The translations under genes and the position numbers were made by a program. Below the pieces are notes generated by a model that was given only the letters and a program-made list of their open reading frames with translations, had not been told where the DNA came from and did no database searches. Below, in pieces: positions 1-5,264 of a DNA stretch of 8,018 nt (its first letter is position 1; every line of letters begins with the position of its first letter). This stretch comes from JABMNX01 sp964625905 (GTDB lineage: Bacteria > Patescibacteriota > Minisyncoccia > Phycocordibacterales > JABMNX01), in assembly GCA_964625905.1 (NCBI GenBank), contig CAZVBS010000026.1:1-8018 (forward strand), written 5' to 3'.

Positions 1-30
1 AAGGAGTACTAATTCGTCGTACTCCTGTTA
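1..30 (+). rRNA. Probable 3' end of 23S rRNA (partial)
   Basis: The window opens with the octamer GTACTAAT (6-13), which matches the conserved stretch near the 3' end of bacterial 23S rRNA, and it lies about 135 bases upstream of the 5S gene, as expected in an rRNA operon. An 8-bp inverted repeat (2-9 with 19-26) encloses it. The 3' boundary is an estimate, because the 5' end of the 23S gene that it would pair with is outside the window. The spacer 31-165 is AT-rich and contains only an imperfect hairpin around 118-153. Confidence 0.55.
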
Positions 31-165
31 GGAAATCTGGAAGTCGCTTACAAACAAGTATTTTTGTTTACCTAGAGCTTATTTAAAATCTCATACGGCA
101 AGTTTTTTGCTATATTGATATTTTAAATAATGACGTTTAAATATACAGTCTTTATATTCATACAT

Positions 166-281
166 TTTGTTCTGGTGATTAATCGCTGGGGTCACACCTG
201 TTCTCATTTCGAACACAGAAGTTAAGCTCAGTTGAGGCGATGATACTCATACAGGGGAAAGTAGCTAGTTGCCAGAACAAA
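166..281 (+). rRNA. rrf: 5S ribosomal RNA
   Basis: This is the 5S rRNA of the large ribosomal subunit. The ends form a perfect 10-bp helix I (166-175, TTTGTTCTGG, with 272-281, CCAGAACAAA). Inside are the conserved loop signature around 'cgaacacagaagttaagct' (220-238) and the late 'gggGAAAGTAGctagttgcc' segment (255-273) that corresponds to GGGAGAGTAGG in other bacteria. At about 116 nt it has normal 5S length. It follows the putative 23S end and precedes an intrinsic terminator, so it is probably the last gene of the rRNA operon. The exact mature ends are inferred from the helix. Confidence 0.94.
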
Positions 282-310
282 GTGTGTGAAATGAAGATAT
301 TTTAATAAAA

Positions 311-336
311 ATACCTCTTAGATGAGGTGTTTTTTG
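311..336 (+). terminator. Intrinsic terminator of the rRNA operon
   Basis: A 7-bp stem (atacctc 311-317 with gaggtgt 324-330, one T-G wobble) with a six-base loop is followed by a run of T (330-335) and preceded by an A tract that can extend the stem. It lies 30 bases after the 5S rRNA, in the right orientation to end the rRNA transcript. Confidence 0.85.
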
Positions 337-368
337 ATTTATTCAAGTTCATTTTTAAATAAATAAAC

Positions 369-397
369 TTGACAGAATTTTAATGTTATGATACAAT
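369..397 (+). promoter_or_regulatory. Strong sigma70-type promoter for the 404-750 transcript
   Basis: A perfect -35 hexamer TTGACA (369-374) is followed by exactly 17 bases and the -10 hexamer TACAAT (392-397). A TGA directly before the -10 (389-391) makes it an extended -10. The predicted start of transcription is about 403-405, which coincides with the first base of the terminal helix of the RNA described next. This is the best promoter in the window. Confidence 0.82.
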
Positions 398-403
398 TTT
401 CTG

Positions 404-750
404 GGAAGTAGTGACACAGGGCGCCATCATCTAGGTTTTATACGCTACATTAGTGAGTTTTAACACTAATTGTGATCATAATATTTTATGTGGTCAGACT
501 GCGTGCCGATAAGTAGAGCAAGTGATATAGGATGTATGTAGAATGCATGCAGAATATGTCACGATACTCCTTATTGATTATAAGAAAACCAGTGGGCGAC
601 CGGGCTTATTCGAATGGAAAATTCTTTCATTATGTATAGGTAACAGTACACAGTATACTAATATTTTTTCTTTTGATTAGTTGGTTCATTTTGAGACTGT
701 CACACTTCCACCTATTCTATCCGGCCTATTAAAAAGGTCGGTTTTTTCTT
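404..750 (+). ncRNA. Candidate structured non-coding RNA, family unknown
   Basis: A ~345-base unit lies between a strong promoter and an intrinsic terminator and has no convincing coding frame. The two ends pair: 404-409 GGAAGT with 704-709 ACTTCC and 411-416 GTGACA with 698-703 TGTCAC, leaving A410 bulged, which gives a 12-bp closing helix. Internal helices include 449-455 with 464-470 (7 bp), 522-529 with 555-562 (8 bp, one wobble) enclosing 533-538 with 546-551, 613-619 with 625-631, and 657-662 with 676-681. Length and closed ends resemble RNase P RNA or tmRNA. However, the RNase P core GAGGAAAGTCC, the tmRNA tRNA-like ends with a TTCRA T-loop, and the SRP loop GGAAG/AGCA were looked for and not found. 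A divergent known RNA remains possible. Confidence 0.62.
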
Positions 751-754
751 TTTT
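721..754 (+). terminator. Intrinsic terminator of the ncRNA unit
   Basis: The stem ccggcct (721-727) pairs with aggtcgg (735-741), with one G-T wobble, around a seven-base A-rich loop. It is followed by TTTTTTCTTTTTT (742-754). This is a canonical Rho-independent terminator, 11 bases after the closing helix of the preceding RNA. Confidence 0.9.
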
Positions 755-784
755 ATTTTGGGTTTAGTAAAGACAAAAGAGATT

Positions 785-793
785 TGTTACAAT
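785..793 (+). promoter_or_regulatory. Extended -10 promoter, probably giving a leaderless mRNA
   Basis: TG (785-786), one base, then TACAAT (788-793) form an extended -10 element. No good -35 is visible; the best is a weak TTTAGT at 763-768. Transcription would start about 800-801, directly at the ATG of the next gene, and no Shine-Dalgarno lies upstream of that ATG. Confidence 0.5.
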
Positions 794-800
794 ATATAGC

Positions 801-1562
801 ATGTCATGGGCAAGCAGAAGGAGGACTTTATATGGAACAGGAACTATTACGTTTTTTGTCATTGTTATTGGTGTTCCAGTATTTCTTTTTTTATATGATA
901 AACCTACATGCTTTGATGGTATACGAAACCAAAAAGAAATAGGTATAGATAGCGGTGGACCATGTGTGCTTTTACATGAATCTCAAGTGCAAAATATTGC
1001 AGTATTATGGTCGCGATCATTTGAAGTTGTATCAGGATTGTATAATTCTGTTGCACAAATTAATAATCCAAATTTCTCTGCAGGTGCTGTTAATGTGCCT
1101 TACTCCTTTAAGATTTTTGATAAAAATAATATACTAATTTCAGAAAGGAAAGGTGTGGCATATATTTCACCAAATAAAGTGATTTCTATATTTGAAGGTG
1201 GTATAGAGACAGGGGAACGTATACCGGCTAGAACTTTCTTTGAATTTCTTGAAGAACCAAAATGGGAGCGTGTAGATAATACAATTAGAGGATTAGAGGT
1301 AGAAAGCAGAGTGCTTAGTAATGAAGATACAGAACCTCGCATTGATGCTGTGATTCTTAATGAATCTTTTAATGACATTTATGATGTAGAAATAATTACA
1401 ACTATTTTTAATTCAAATGATGTTGCAATAGCTTCATCAAGAACGATAATAAGTATATTACCAAAACAATCATCTAAACAAGTTGTATTTACGTGGCCTA
1501 AAAAATTTAGTAGTAAAGCATCTCGTATTGAAATAACTCCTCGTGCGCCGTTTCGTAAATAG
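801..1562 (+). CDS. Membrane-anchored extracytoplasmic protein with CxDG...GGxC motif
   Basis: The 253-aa protein has a basic N-terminus (SRRR, residues 5-8) and one hydrophobic segment (about 13-32). Right after it comes a short motif from C37 to C55 (CFDG, N43, E46, D50, GGPC). This resembles a Cys/Asp-rich CxDGxxNxxExGxDCGGxC motif that I associate with secreted proteins of Parcubacteria-like genomes, except that the third position is Ser51 instead of Cys. The rest looks like two beta-rich domains (about 60-150 and 165-245). The second, with NDIYDVEI near 191-198, resembles an FxLYD-type domain. It probably sits on the outer face of the membrane; its function is unknown. The ATG at 801 fits the N-terminal anchor but has no Shine-Dalgarno. 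The downstream neighbour is rodA, 126 bases away. The FxLYD resemblance is tentative. Confidence 0.85.
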   Translation: MSWASRRRTLYGTGTITFFVIVIGVPVFLFLYDKPTCFDGIRNQKEIGIDSGGPCVLLHESQVQNIAVLWSRSFEVVSGLYNSVAQINNPNFSAGAVNVPYSFKIFDKNNILISERKGVAYISPNKVISIFEGGIETGERIPARTFFEFLEEPKWERVDNTIRGLEVESRVLSNEDTEPRIDAVILNESFNDIYDVEIITTIFNSNDVAIASSRTIISILPKQSSKQVVFTWPKKFSSKASRIEITPRAPFRK

Positions 1563-1618
1563 TTAGAGAGTGAGGCATTATAAATGAGTGATATTTATAA
1601 TTAGTCATCTCACTCTAA
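1563..1618 (+). repeat. Long intergenic hairpin directly after the stop codon
   Basis: TTAGAGAGTGAG (1563-1574) pairs with CTCACTCTAA (1609-1618), with two bases bulged, and an inner perfect 8-bp stem (1578-1585 with 1593-1600) caps it. The first arm starts at the base after the TAG stop codon. No T-run follows, so it is not a canonical terminator. It may protect an mRNA 3' end or be a processing site. Confidence 0.6.
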
Positions 1619-1688
1619 AGGACTACAATTTGTATTCAATCACTCCGTTCTTAAACAAATTAGTTGCCTTATTAGATAAACAGAGGAT

Positions 1689-2849
1689 ATGTTTCTGAAA
1701 TCATCACAAAAAATCTCTCACTTAAAAAAAGTTCAATCATTATTTTCTCATATAGATTGGACTTTATTAATATCATCACTCTTGATTGTTGGAGCTGGTA
1801 TTTTCACAATGAGTTCATTTTCTGGAGATAGTTATTTTTCTGAAAAACAAATAGCTTGGGTATCAATTTCTGTAGCATTATTTTTTATATTAAGCTTTAT
1901 AGATTTTCGTTTCCTTAGAAGGACTAGTGTAATAATATCTCTTTTCCTGACATCAGTATTATTTCTTTTACTTATATTTATATTTGGCGAGGTAGTATTG
2001 GGGGCACAAAGTCGTTTTGATTTTGGGGCATTTGCAATACAGCCATCTGATCCAATTAAGCTTGTAGTTATATTTTTACTTGCAAAATATTTCTCACGTA
2101 GACATATCGAAATAGCAAACATCAAACATATATTAATATCAGGACTGTATGCGTTTATTATATTTGCACTTGTGTTACTCCAGCCAGACTTTGGTTCTGC
2201 GATTATAATAGCGCTTTTATGGCTAGGAATGGTGCTTGTTTCAGGTATATCAAAAAAACATTTGTTGATAGTAGCTTTTATGGGAGTAATAGGTATGTCA
2301 CTAATGTGGTCTTTAGTTTTTGAAGATTATCAAAAGCAGAGAATCATTACATTTATACATCCTCTTGCAGACATACAAGGTGCAGGGTATAGCGTACGTC
2401 AATCAACAATTGCAGTAGGGTCAGGACAGTTAATAGGTAAAGGAATAGGATATGGAACGCAGTCAAAATTAGAATTTTTACCAGAATATGAAACAGATTT
2501 TATTTTCGCTGCGTTTGCAGAGGAGTGGGGTTTTGTTGGTGTGGTGCTGTTACTTATATTATTCATGATTGTCATATGGCGTATTCTTACGAACGCCATG
2601 CTTGGTGCGACAAACTTTGAGATTCTATTTGGTCTTGGTCTTGCTATATTATTTATAAGTCATATCTTAATAAATGTTGGCATGAATATCGGACTGTTGC
2701 CAGTGACTGGTATTACATTACCTTTTATGAGCTATGGAGGTTCTCACTTAATCACAGAGTTTATTGGATTAGGAATTTTGATGGGGATGCGTAGGTACGC
2801 ACGTACTACACACAAAGACGATACTAACCGCGAGTTCCTCGGCATCTAA
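1689..2849 (+). CDS. rodA: SEDS-family peptidoglycan glycosyltransferase, probably RodA
   Basis: SEDS proteins polymerise lipid II into glycan strands in the cytoplasmic membrane, working with a class B penicillin-binding protein. RodA acts in elongation and FtsW in division. The 386-aa length and about ten hydrophobic segments fit the family. Visible signatures are IQPSDPIKL (117-125), LQPDFGSA (164-171), the block GAGYSVRQSTIAVGSG (231-246), GKGIGYGTQ (250-258), LPEYETDFIFAAFAEEWGFVG (264-284) with D270 matching the conserved extracytoplasmic catalytic Asp, and GLLPVTGITLPFMSYGGS (335-352). The N-terminal DW and IDFRFLRR pattern favours RodA over FtsW. The usual QPSE is QPSD here. The ATG is the only reasonable start: an in-frame TAA lies at 1677. 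The nearest SD-like AGAGG (1682-1686) is only two bases away, so initiation is probably SD-independent. No partner PBP is in view. Confidence 0.93.
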   Translation: MFLKSSQKISHLKKVQSLFSHIDWTLLISSLLIVGAGIFTMSSFSGDSYFSEKQIAWVSISVALFFILSFIDFRFLRRTSVIISLFLTSVLFLLLIFIFGEVVLGAQSRFDFGAFAIQPSDPIKLVVIFLLAKYFSRRHIEIANIKHILISGLYAFIIFALVLLQPDFGSAIIIALLWLGMVLVSGISKKHLLIVAFMGVIGMSLMWSLVFEDYQKQRIITFIHPLADIQGAGYSVRQSTIAVGSGQLIGKGIGYGTQSKLEFLPEYETDFIFAAFAEEWGFVGVVLLLILFMIVIWRILTNAMLGATNFEILFGLGLAILFISHILINVGMNIGLLPVTGITLPFMSYGGSHLITEFIGLGILMGMRRYARTTHKDDTNREFLGI

Positions 2850-2974
2850 TTAGAATCTTTCCATTTGGCATATTTCTTCGTTGTCTCGTAAAAAATATCT
2901 ATCATCATATGTTCATATGACTCTTTCTATTTTTTACTCACGCCTCGAACTATACTCGAATGGAAAGATTCTAA
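2850..2974 (+). repeat. 125-base inverted-repeat element with nested stems
   Basis: A perfect 16-bp inverted repeat, TTAGAATCTTTCCATT (2850-2865) and its complement (2959-2974), encloses 93 bases. Within it are TTCG/CGAA (2877-2880 with 2946-2949), a perfect 9-bp stem GTAAAAAAT/ATTTTTTAC (2888-2896 with 2929-2937) and a terminal 5-bp stem (2905-2909 with 2916-2920). The nesting makes one long rod-like fold. It starts at the base after the rodA stop codon and has no T-run behind it. It could be a 3'-UTR structure, a small RNA or a degenerate miniature element; no target-site duplication is visible. Confidence 0.65.
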
Positions 2975-3035
2975 GCGTATTATTTACACTGCCCATTACA
3001 AGCTCCAACTGTTTTAGTCAGTATTTTTCCAAGCA

Positions 3036-3064
3036 TTTACATGTTCTAATGTGGCATGTATAGT
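3036..3064 (+). promoter_or_regulatory. Promoter for the 177-aa unknown gene
   Basis: TTTACA (3036-3041), 17 bases, TATAGT (3059-3064): each hexamer matches consensus at five of six positions. Transcription would start near 3071, giving a 5' leader of about 140 bases. The spacer holds ACAT/ATGT inverted repeats (for example 3039-3043 with 3055-3059) that could be an operator. The stretch 2975-3035 before it shows nothing further. Confidence 0.68.
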
Positions 3065-3083
3065 TTAAACGGACAGTCAGTTC

Positions 3084-3205
3084 TACTATTTTAACGAGAT
3101 GTCTTAATAGTAACTTCAACTAATCAAGACGAGATGTCTTAATAGTAACTTCAACTAATCAAGACGAGATGTCTTGATATAGCAGTGGCGAGATGTCACT
3201 AGGAG
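3084..3205 (+). promoter_or_regulatory. 5' leader with four GAGAU-loop hairpins ending at the Shine-Dalgarno
   Basis: The string CGAGATGT occurs four times, at 3095, 3130, 3165 and 3189, and each copy is the tip of a hairpin with loop GAGAT. Copy 1 has an outer 7-bp stem TACTATT/AATAGTA (3084-3090 with 3106-3112). Copy 2 has AAGAC/GTCTT (3126-3130 with 3136-3140). Copy 3 has a perfect 8-bp ATCAAGAC/GTCTTGAT (3158-3165 with 3171-3178). Copy 4 has AGTGGC/GTCACT (3184-3189 with 3195-3200, one wobble). Copy 4 ends at the base before the AGGAG Shine-Dalgarno (3201-3205), seven bases from the ATG. Stem sequences change while pairing and loop are kept, which points to RNA structure. Binding of a protein or small RNA that controls translation is inferred. 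Confidence 0.6.
3095..3175 (+). repeat. 35-bp direct tandem repeat, two full copies plus a partial third
   Basis: Two identical 35-base units (3095-3129 and 3130-3164), each starting CGAGATGTCTTAATAG, are followed by an 11-base partial third copy (3165-3175). A diverged core copy, CGAGATGTC, follows at 3189. The units abut with no spacers, so this is not a CRISPR array. Recent duplication is implied by the perfect identity. Confidence 0.92.
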
Positions 3206-3212
3206 CAGATCG

Positions 3213-3746
3213 ATGACAAAAAGAATAGCGGCCTCGAATAACGATTTGATAATTGAGGAACATCCTTTCTTGGCAAAATTTTTAGATCAGTTACCAGAAG
3301 ATTTAAAGAAGACAATCTTCGTTAAGAAGATCGGAAAAGAAATCCTGCGCACGATTCCTTACACTCCAAATCATAGTCATAATTCCACTTCATTGGGCTG
3401 GAAGGGTTTTTACAGGAATAGAGAAAGAATGATTCTCCTAATTAGAAGTGATGGAGATGTTATTTCTGAAGTTGTTCAGGACGACATCAAAAGCTACATT
3501 AAAAACAGTCTACTATGGCTGGTAAATATTGTTCGTTCAGTAAAAGTGCAAGGCGAGCAGGTTAAGTATGCAATTGCACGATTGGAAAAACCAAATACTG
3601 TTAAGTTTTTACTCGACATATCAGTATATCCAGGAAAAGACGCAGAGTTTACACTACATAAACTTTCAAGTGGTTTGGATATGGAAGGTCGCATGAATAG
3701 CCTATTAGATGAGACAAAAGTTGAATTACTTGATATTGGCGACTAA
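3213..3746 (+). CDS. Uncharacterised 177-aa soluble protein
   Basis: I do not recognise this protein. It has no signal peptide, no long hydrophobic segment and no cysteine. The N-terminal third is mixed-charge helix-like sequence (EEHPFLAKFLDQLPEDLKK, 15-33), then a His/Ser/Asn-rich stretch (PNHSHNSTS, 52-60). The C-terminal part alternates hydrophobic and charged residues like an alpha/beta fold (ERMILLIRSDGDV 71-83, a helix near 90-110, VKFLLDISVY 130-139). The start is well supported: AGGAG at 3201-3205 lies seven bases from the ATG, one of the few good Shine-Dalgarno sites here. It has its own promoter, an elaborate hairpin leader and its own strong terminator, so it is monocistronic and probably regulated. 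It looks somewhat richer in G+C than rodA, which may hint at a separate origin. Confidence 0.82.
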   Translation: MTKRIAASNNDLIIEEHPFLAKFLDQLPEDLKKTIFVKKIGKEILRTIPYTPNHSHNSTSLGWKGFYRNRERMILLIRSDGDVISEVVQDDIKSYIKNSLLWLVNIVRSVKVQGEQVKYAIARLEKPNTVKFLLDISVYPGKDAEFTLHKLSSGLDMEGRMNSLLDETKVELLDIGD

Positions 3747-3760
3747 TAAGTCAACCCCTA

Positions 3761-3798
3761 AAAGGCCGCACGGTTCACACCGGCGGCCTTTATTTTTA
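3761..3798 (+). terminator. Intrinsic terminator after the 177-aa gene
   Basis: A perfect 9-bp stem AAAGGCCGC (3761-3769) with GCGGCCTTT (3783-3791) is extended by inner CGG/CCG and followed by TTTATTTTTAT. It begins 14 bases after the stop codon. A second 9-bp hairpin (TTTTGACTT 3809-3817 with AAGTCAAAA 3823-3831) lies behind it in the convergent intergenic region. Confidence 0.9.
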
Positions 3799-3846
3799 TA
3801 TTATATTCTTTTGACTTACAAGAAGTCAAAAAGCACCAAACATCCT

Positions 3847-3881
3847 GAAAGCCCCCGTTTGCGAAGCAAACGGGGGCTTTC
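3847..3881. terminator. GC-rich 16-bp palindrome with GAA triloop between convergent genes
   Basis: GAAAGCCCCCGTTTGC (3847-3862) pairs perfectly with 3866-3881 around the three-base loop GAA. The tip GCGAAGC is the known unusually stable DNA mini-hairpin sequence. It stands between the ends of convergent genes, nine bases past the stop of the minus-strand glycosyltransferase, so a role as terminator for that gene is likely. However, neither strand has a good T-run after it. Confidence 0.72.
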
Positions 3882-3889
3882 TTATATTC

Positions 3890-5035
3890 CTACTTTTTAT
3901 ACACCCCAACAGTCTTATCAATCATCTCTTTTAAAGAAAACTTCCGTTCCACTTTTTGTTTTAATTTAGAACCAAACTCAACCCTTTTTTCTTTGTTTTT
4001 AATTAAGCTTAAATAAGCACTAGATATAGCATTTGAGTCACGTACAGGCACAAGCAAGCCAGTCTCTCCTGAGGTAATAATTTCTGGAATACCACCAACA
4101 TCACTTGCAACAACAGCAGACTCTGAAAGTCCAGCCTCTAGAATACTTAAAGAAAGCGCCTCAGAAATAGATGTGAGAGTAAAGATATCAAAAGCGCGCA
4201 GATATTGTGACGCAACATCAATAAATCCAAACAAAAATACGTTATCTTGAAGCCCTTTGTCATTAATAAGTTTCTGTAAATTATAACGTTCTTCTCCTTC
4301 CCCTATGATTATAAAGACCACATTTTGCCCTCCATTTATAAGTTTGTCTATTGCCTCAATAGCGTAAGTCTGACCTTTTGTCTTATGTAATTCCGCCACA
4401 GTTCCAATCCATAGTGCGTCATTAGGAATAGCTTTAGACATTTTTCCATTGTGCTTTAAAAGAAGTTCGCGAGCTTCTTTTTTCGAGAATACACCAGCCT
4501 GATCAACACCGTTGTGTATTACCGTTATCTTTCGCTTTGTGAATGGGAAGTAGCATACCTCTTTTCTAATTTGTTCTGATACAGCAATAGTTGTGTGTGT
4601 AAGTATTAAAGTTATCCAATATAAATATCTGATTACAAAACGTTGTATAAACGGACGCTCCTCATTAAACGCCCATCCGTGCGCAGTAAAGACAATGTGT
4701 GGAACGCGAGCAATGCGTCCAGCTAAAGAGCCAACACCTCCGATTTTCGAGCTGTTTAAATGAACCACGTCAGGACGTTCATTCTTGTATAGTTTTAATA
4801 ACTGATAAAATACACGAAACTCATTAAAGAAATTAATGTCACGCTCTAATCCTTCGATAGATACCGTGCGAATATTTGCACCCGTAAGCTTTTCTTTAAG
4901 CAATCCCTCTCCACCAAATGCCACAACAACTTCAAACTCGTCAGAGGAGAGTGAACGTGTTAGGTCATACACATAGAGCTGTGCCCCTCCAAAATTAGAT
5001 TTAGTAATAATAAATAAGATTTTCTTTTTTCTCAT
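3890..5035 (-). CDS. Glycosyltransferase family 4 (GT-B fold)
   Basis: GT4 enzymes are retaining, nucleotide-sugar-dependent transferases of the GT-B fold that build cell-surface polysaccharides at the inner face of the membrane. The 381-aa length is normal. The N-terminal acceptor domain starts with KKKILFIITKSNFGGAQ (3-19; GGAQ glycine loop) and carries FTAHGW (116-121). The hinge region has VIHNGVD (172-178). The C-terminal donor domain has IGTVAELHKTKG (210-221), IIGEGEER (243-250), the EX7E motif E292-ALSLSIL-E300 and ASDVGGIPEII (310-320). Sugar specificity cannot be read from sequence. It faces away from the sugar transferase at 5265, sharing a divergent promoter region, and converges on the 177-aa gene. 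No clear Shine-Dalgarno precedes the ATG; a GAAGAG lies 15 bases upstream of it. Confidence 0.94.
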   Translation of the reverse strand: MRKKKILFIITKSNFGGAQLYVYDLTRSLSSDEFEVVVAFGGEGLLKEKLTGANIRTVSIEGLERDINFFNEFRVFYQLLKLYKNERPDVVHLNSSKIGGVGSLAGRIARVPHIVFTAHGWAFNEERPFIQRFVIRYLYWITLILTHTTIAVSEQIRKEVCYFPFTKRKITVIHNGVDQAGVFSKKEARELLLKHNGKMSKAIPNDALWIGTVAELHKTKGQTYAIEAIDKLINGGQNVVFIIIGEGEERYNLQKLINDKGLQDNVFLFGFIDVASQYLRAFDIFTLTSISEALSLSILEAGLSESAVVASDVGGIPEIITSGETGLLVPVRDSNAISSAYLSLIKNKEKRVEFGSKLKQKVERKFSLKEMIDKTVGVYKK

Positions 5036-5055
5036 GTTTCTGTTCGTATCTCTTC

Positions 5056-5083
5056 ATTATAATTTAACACTAATTTGGCACAA
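5056..5083 (-). promoter_or_regulatory. Promoter of the minus-strand glycosyltransferase
   Basis: Read on the minus strand, a perfect TATAAT -10 (complement of 5056-5061) lies 16 bases after a weak TTGTGC -35 (complement of 5078-5083). Transcription would start near 5049, about 14 bases before the ATG. Confidence 0.55.
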
Positions 5084-5105
5084 TTTGTAACAAAAACCAC
5101 ATTTT

Positions 5106-5122
5106 TGGCGGTCCGACCGCCA
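5106..5122. repeat. GC-rich palindrome in the divergent promoter region
   Basis: TGGCGGT (5106-5112) and ACCGCCA (5116-5122) form a 7-bp perfect stem with a CCG loop. It shares the arms GGCGGT and ACCGCC with the palindrome at 7814-7840. It sits between the two divergent promoters and is not followed by T on either strand, so it is more likely a binding site or dispersed element than a terminator. Confidence 0.6.
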
Positions 5123-5188
5123 GATCCATAAAAAACACTATATTCAAGAAAAGCTCCCAATACAGGTTTAAACAAGCGTTTAACCCAG

Positions 5189-5259
5189 TATAATGTCCTA
5201 CCTTGAACAAAGTGTATGTAACTTGCCACAACCACCTTTTGTTGTAGTATTCATATATT
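5189..5259 (+). promoter_or_regulatory. Promoter region of the sugar transferase gene
   Basis: Two alternatives are visible. A perfect TATAAT (5189-5194) overlaps the upstream ATG at 5193, with only a poor -35. Nearer the gene are TTGCCA (5223-5228), 16 bases, TAGTAT (5245-5250), and also TATATT (5254-5259), whose start point would fall on or next to the ATG at 5265. Which one is used cannot be decided from sequence. Confidence 0.4.
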
Positions 5260-5264
5260 ACACA

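Noticed and set aside
532..639. 35-codon ORF inside the candidate ncRNA
   Set aside because: It has no proper Shine-Dalgarno spacing, its codons coincide with predicted helices, and the peptide shows no recognisable feature; the RNA-structure reading explains the region better.
404..750. RNase P RNA, tmRNA or SRP RNA
   Set aside because: The core GAGGAAAGTCC, tmRNA tRNA-like ends with TTCRA loop and CCA, and the SRP apical signature were all looked for and not found, though a highly divergent version cannot be excluded without covariance models.
2850..2974. Insertion sequence or MITE
   Set aside because: Terminal inverted repeats are present but no flanking target-site duplication or transposase is visible, so calling it mobile is not supported.
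2881..3063. 60-aa ORF after rodA
   Set aside because: It needs a TTG start, has no Shine-Dalgarno, overlaps the inverted-repeat element and runs into the next promoter.
3095..3175. CRISPR array
   Set aside because: The repeats abut directly with no variable spacers and there are only two full copies.
3709..3969. 86-aa plus-strand ORF across the convergent region
   Set aside because: It overlaps the end of the 177-aa gene, spans two terminators and the GC-rich palindrome, and has low-complexity basic sequence.
5193..5264. Extra 24 N-terminal residues on the sugar transferase
   Set aside because: The ATG at 5193 lies within a TATAAT hexamer, has no Shine-Dalgarno, and the added residues do not resemble the family's N-terminus.
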